Source: Candidatus Colimorpha enterica (GTDB lineage Bacteria > Bacillota > Clostridia > Oscillospirales > CAG-272). Taken from it: a stretch of DNA of 6,497 bases. Under the pieces are notes generated by a model. It worked only from the letters and a program-made list of their open reading frames with translations. It was not told the origin of the DNA and ran no database searches. The stretch is taken from NCBI GenBank assembly GCA_000433515.1, contig FR891183.1:6865-13361 (forward strand), in the 5' to 3' direction. Each line of letters opens with the position of its first letter. Positions within the stretch are counted from its first letter, which is position 1. Made by a program: the position numbers and the translations under genes. Positions 4,842 to 6,497 of this stretch are shown in pieces.

Positions 4842-6251
4842 ATGGATACACATCTCGATGCTGAACAATTCAATGAAATATGGTCCTTTGCACTGAAGGA
4901 AATTCAACGGGTATGTGAACTTCCGGACACCATGATGCACCTGTGGTTCAACGACATGAAGCTGACGCTTGTTACGGAGGATTCCGTGGTGCTTACCACC
5001 GAAACCGACTTCCGACGGGATGTTGTGACGAACCGGTACACAAAACAGCTTACCGAGGTCATGAGCGGCATTCTCGGTTATCCCGTAACCGTTTCTGTTG
5101 TTTCCGGTCAGAAGGAAAGAAATCTCGAAAAAAAGATGACCGAGGCGGCAAGGCTTGAATCGGCTGACGTTGATCCCGCAAAGGACTTTTATGTCAGGGT
5201 CGGAGAGCAGAGGACGCAGAACAAGGCATCCGTCCCGTCGGCATTCAGGGAGTACACGTTCGAAAACTTCGTCATCGGAAGCTCCAACAGGTTTGCCCAT
5301 GCCGCGGCGCTTGCCGTTGCCGATGCTCCGGTGAATTCCTACAATCCGCTGTTCATATACGGTCCTTCCGGCGTCGGAAAGACCCATCTGCTCTATGCGA
5401 TAACCAACCGGATCACAAAGAACTATCCCGATTACAGGGTCATTTACGTAAGCGGCGAGGAGTTCACGAACCAGCTTATCGATGCGATCCACCGGAACAT
5501 CACTCCGGAGTTCCGGGAAAAGTACCGGAAGGCCGACGTTCTGCTTATCGACGACATTCATTTCATCGCCGGAAAGGACTCGACTCAGGAGGAATTCTTC
5601 CACACCTTCAACGAGCTTTACAAGAACAACAAGCAGATAATCCTGACCTCCGACCGGCCGCCAAAGGATATAAAGACACTTGAAAACCGGCTGAGAACAA
5701 GGTTCGATTCGGGACTTACCGCCGATATCCAGCTGCCTGACCTTGAGCTGAGAGCGGCGATAATTAAAATGAAGGCGGAGGCGGTCGGTGTTGACATTCC
5801 CGACGACGTTGTGAATTACATCGCCGAAAACATAAACGACAGCGTCAGAAACCTTGAGGGTGCGGTAAACAAGATCGGCGCGCTGAACAAGCTGTCGGGG
5901 CAGAACATATCCCTTGACCTTGCCGTGCGCTGTATTTCCGACAAAATGGTCGGCTCAGAGCCGGTCAACGTGACGATCGACAAGATCCTTCACACCGTGT
6001 CGTCGCACTACAACATTACGGTCGAGGATATGAAGAGCCGCAAGCGTATCAGCAGCATTGCCTCTGCCCGTCACGTGGCTGTATATATCATAAAAAAGAT
6101 GACAGACCGCTCGCTTCCCGCAATAGGACGGGAGTTCAACCGCGACCACACGACAATTATCAACTCTATCGACACCGTTGAAAAACGTCTTGCCTCCGAC
6201 CCCGCTTTTGACGCGGAGCTGAAAGAACTGATGCGGGCGGTTAAGAGTTAG
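4842..6251 (+). CDS. dnaA: Chromosomal replication initiator DnaA
   Basis: This 469-residue protein has all four DnaA domains at normal length. Domain I (about 1-88) is the self-association and helicase-loading domain (IWSFALKEIQ, LWFNDMKLTL). Domain II (about 89-135) is a short linker. Domain III is the AAA+ ATPase: FENFVIGSSNRFAHAAALAVA (from 140), Walker A GPSGVGKT (174-181), Walker B LLIDDIH (234-240), sensor I LTSDRPP (268-274), arginine finger R287 in RLRTRF, and sensor II R336 in VRNLEG. Domain IV (about 375-469) binds DnaA boxes; SRKRISSIASARHVAVY and FNRDHTTI (432-439) are visible. The DHTT motif is intact, but the preceding loop is FNRDHTT where FGGRDHTT is common, one residue shorter. 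The ATG has GGAGG at 4832-4836, 5 nt upstream. DnaA-ATP melts the origin and starts replication. Confidence 0.98.
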   Translation: MDTHLDAEQFNEIWSFALKEIQRVCELPDTMMHLWFNDMKLTLVTEDSVVLTTETDFRRDVVTNRYTKQLTEVMSGILGYPVTVSVVSGQKERNLEKKMTEAARLESADVDPAKDFYVRVGEQRTQNKASVPSAFREYTFENFVIGSSNRFAHAAALAVADAPVNSYNPLFIYGPSGVGKTHLLYAITNRITKNYPDYRVIYVSGEEFTNQLIDAIHRNITPEFREKYRKADVLLIDDIHFIAGKDSTQEEFFHTFNELYKNNKQIILTSDRPPKDIKTLENRLRTRFDSGLTADIQLPDLELRAAIIKMKAEAVGVDIPDDVVNYIAENINDSVRNLEGAVNKIGALNKLSGQNISLDLAVRCISDKMVGSEPVNVTIDKILHTVSSHYNITVEDMKSRKRISSIASARHVAVYIIKKMTDRSLPAIGREFNRDHTTIINSIDTVEKRLASDPAFDAELKELMRAVKS

Positions 6252-6262
6252 AGAGGAAAAAG

Positions 6263-6307
6263 GAACGTCTACTTTCTTTGAAAGAAAGTAGCAAAGAAGC
6301 GTACTGG
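6263..6307 (+). repeat. 45-bp palindromic repeat, copy C
   Basis: This copy is identical to copy A over all 45 positions and differs from copy B at two. The arms are CTACTTTCTTT (6269-6279) and AAAGAAAGTAG (6281-6291). An AAAAAATTTTTT tract (6308-6319) follows. It starts 11 nt after the dnaA stop, so the hairpin forms the 3' end region of the dnaA transcript. No clear T-run follows the stem, so terminator activity is uncertain. Confidence 0.9.
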
Positions 6308-6478
6308 AAAAAATTTTTTATTGGCAGTATAACCTTACGATAGGCGCAAAATCCGAAAAACAACGCGGCGGAATCGTGCCGCGCGGACAGCTGAACAAGC
6401 GGCTTTTGCCCGAAAATGGAAACTTTCTCCGCTGTGCACAATATCTCTGTGGGTTGTCGCTCCCACCCTACCCGTTCC

Positions 6479-6497
6479 TTGGGGGGTCTCGGGGGGC
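6479..6497. repeat. Double G6-tract edge, possibly a partial dispersed repeat
   Basis: TTGGGGGG (6479-6486), TCTC, then GGGGGGC (6491-6497) reach the window end. Minus-strand reading of the parA-parB hairpin gives a similar layout: TT, G5, CTT, G5, C. The likeness suggests the left part of a related G/C-tract hairpin whose right arm lies outside the window. This is a weak call because the element is cut. Confidence 0.35.

Larger units (their letters stand above)
6252..6497. other. Region after dnaA with no supported gene
   Basis: These 246 nt hold repeat copy C (6263-6307), a GC hairpin (CGCGGC 6364-6369 with GCCGCG 6378-6383) lacking a T-run, two poor DnaA-box-like words (TGTGCACAA at 6433-6441 with two mismatches to TGTGGATAA, and TGTGGGTTG at 6448-6456 with three), a weak hairpin GTGGG/CCCAC (6449-6466), and G6 tracts at the window edge. 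dnaN, often the next gene after dnaA, does not begin in the window. An origin could extend beyond the edge. Confidence 0.55.

Noticed and set aside
4797..5603. A 268-codon open frame on the minus strand opposite the 5' part of dnaA
   Set aside because: It lies antisense to conserved DnaA domains I-III and has no recognisable domain; it is a shadow of the dnaA reading frame.
6067..6082. Possible parS site (CACGTG core)
   Set aside because: TCACGTG matches the centre of TGTTTCACGTGAAACA, but the outer positions do not (about 7 of 16 match), and it lies in dnaA coding sequence.
6241..6441. A 66-codon minus-strand open frame after dnaA
   Set aside because: It runs through repeat copy C and part of its translation is the repeat itself; no homologous domain is visible.
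6433..6441. DnaA box TGTGCACAA
   Set aside because: It has two mismatches to TGTGGATAA and is a single site; the TGTGCACA palindrome occurs by chance often enough.
1..6497. CRISPR arrays, tRNA or rRNA genes, transposase genes
   Set aside because: I saw no regularly spaced direct repeats, no tRNA-like cloverleaf and no transposase or integrase motifs on either strand.

Overview
The window looks like part of a Clostridia (Firmicutes) chromosome near the replication origin. The Oscillospiraceae/Ruminococcaceae group is my best guess. The basis is the Soj/Spo0J-type ParA and ParB, a Gram-positive style DnaA, strong AGGAG/GGAGG-type ribosome binding sites, moderate GC genes with A/T-rich gaps, and palindromic intergenic repeats. 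No species can be named from sequence alone.

Layout: all six protein genes read on the + strand. Positions 1-561 hold the C-terminal part of parA, whose start lies outside the window. A 218-nt gap (562-779) contains a long G/C-tract hairpin and the first copy (A) of a 45-bp palindromic repeat. A tightly spaced gene set follows: parB (780-1682), serS (1716-2993), an unrecognised 157-residue protein with two membrane segments (3062-3535) and a membrane-anchored MORN-repeat protein (3565-4410). A second repeat copy (B) and a strong intrinsic terminator (4571-4608) close this set. The dnaA leader (about 4640-4841) is A/T-rich and holds a near-consensus extended -10 promoter with palindromes across and after the predicted start site. 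dnaA runs 4842-6251. A third repeat copy (C) follows at once, and the window ends in G-tract sequence that may be the edge of another repeat.

How the genes fit together: ParA and ParB act in origin segregation, and DnaA starts replication at the same chromosomal region. SerRS is a housekeeping enzyme; I recall it near parB in other Clostridia, so its presence may be ancestral synteny. The two membrane proteins between serS and dnaA are the least explained part. Their gaps of 68 and 29 nt suggest co-transcription with parB-serS, but nothing in their sequence shows a chromosome-related role.

I see no complete new system here. The points most worth a second look are the two-gene membrane/MORN module in the parB operon, the 45-bp repeat family placed at gene-block borders (including inside parAB), the operator-like palindromes at the dnaA start site, and the lack of consensus DnaA boxes and parS sites beside dnaA and parB.
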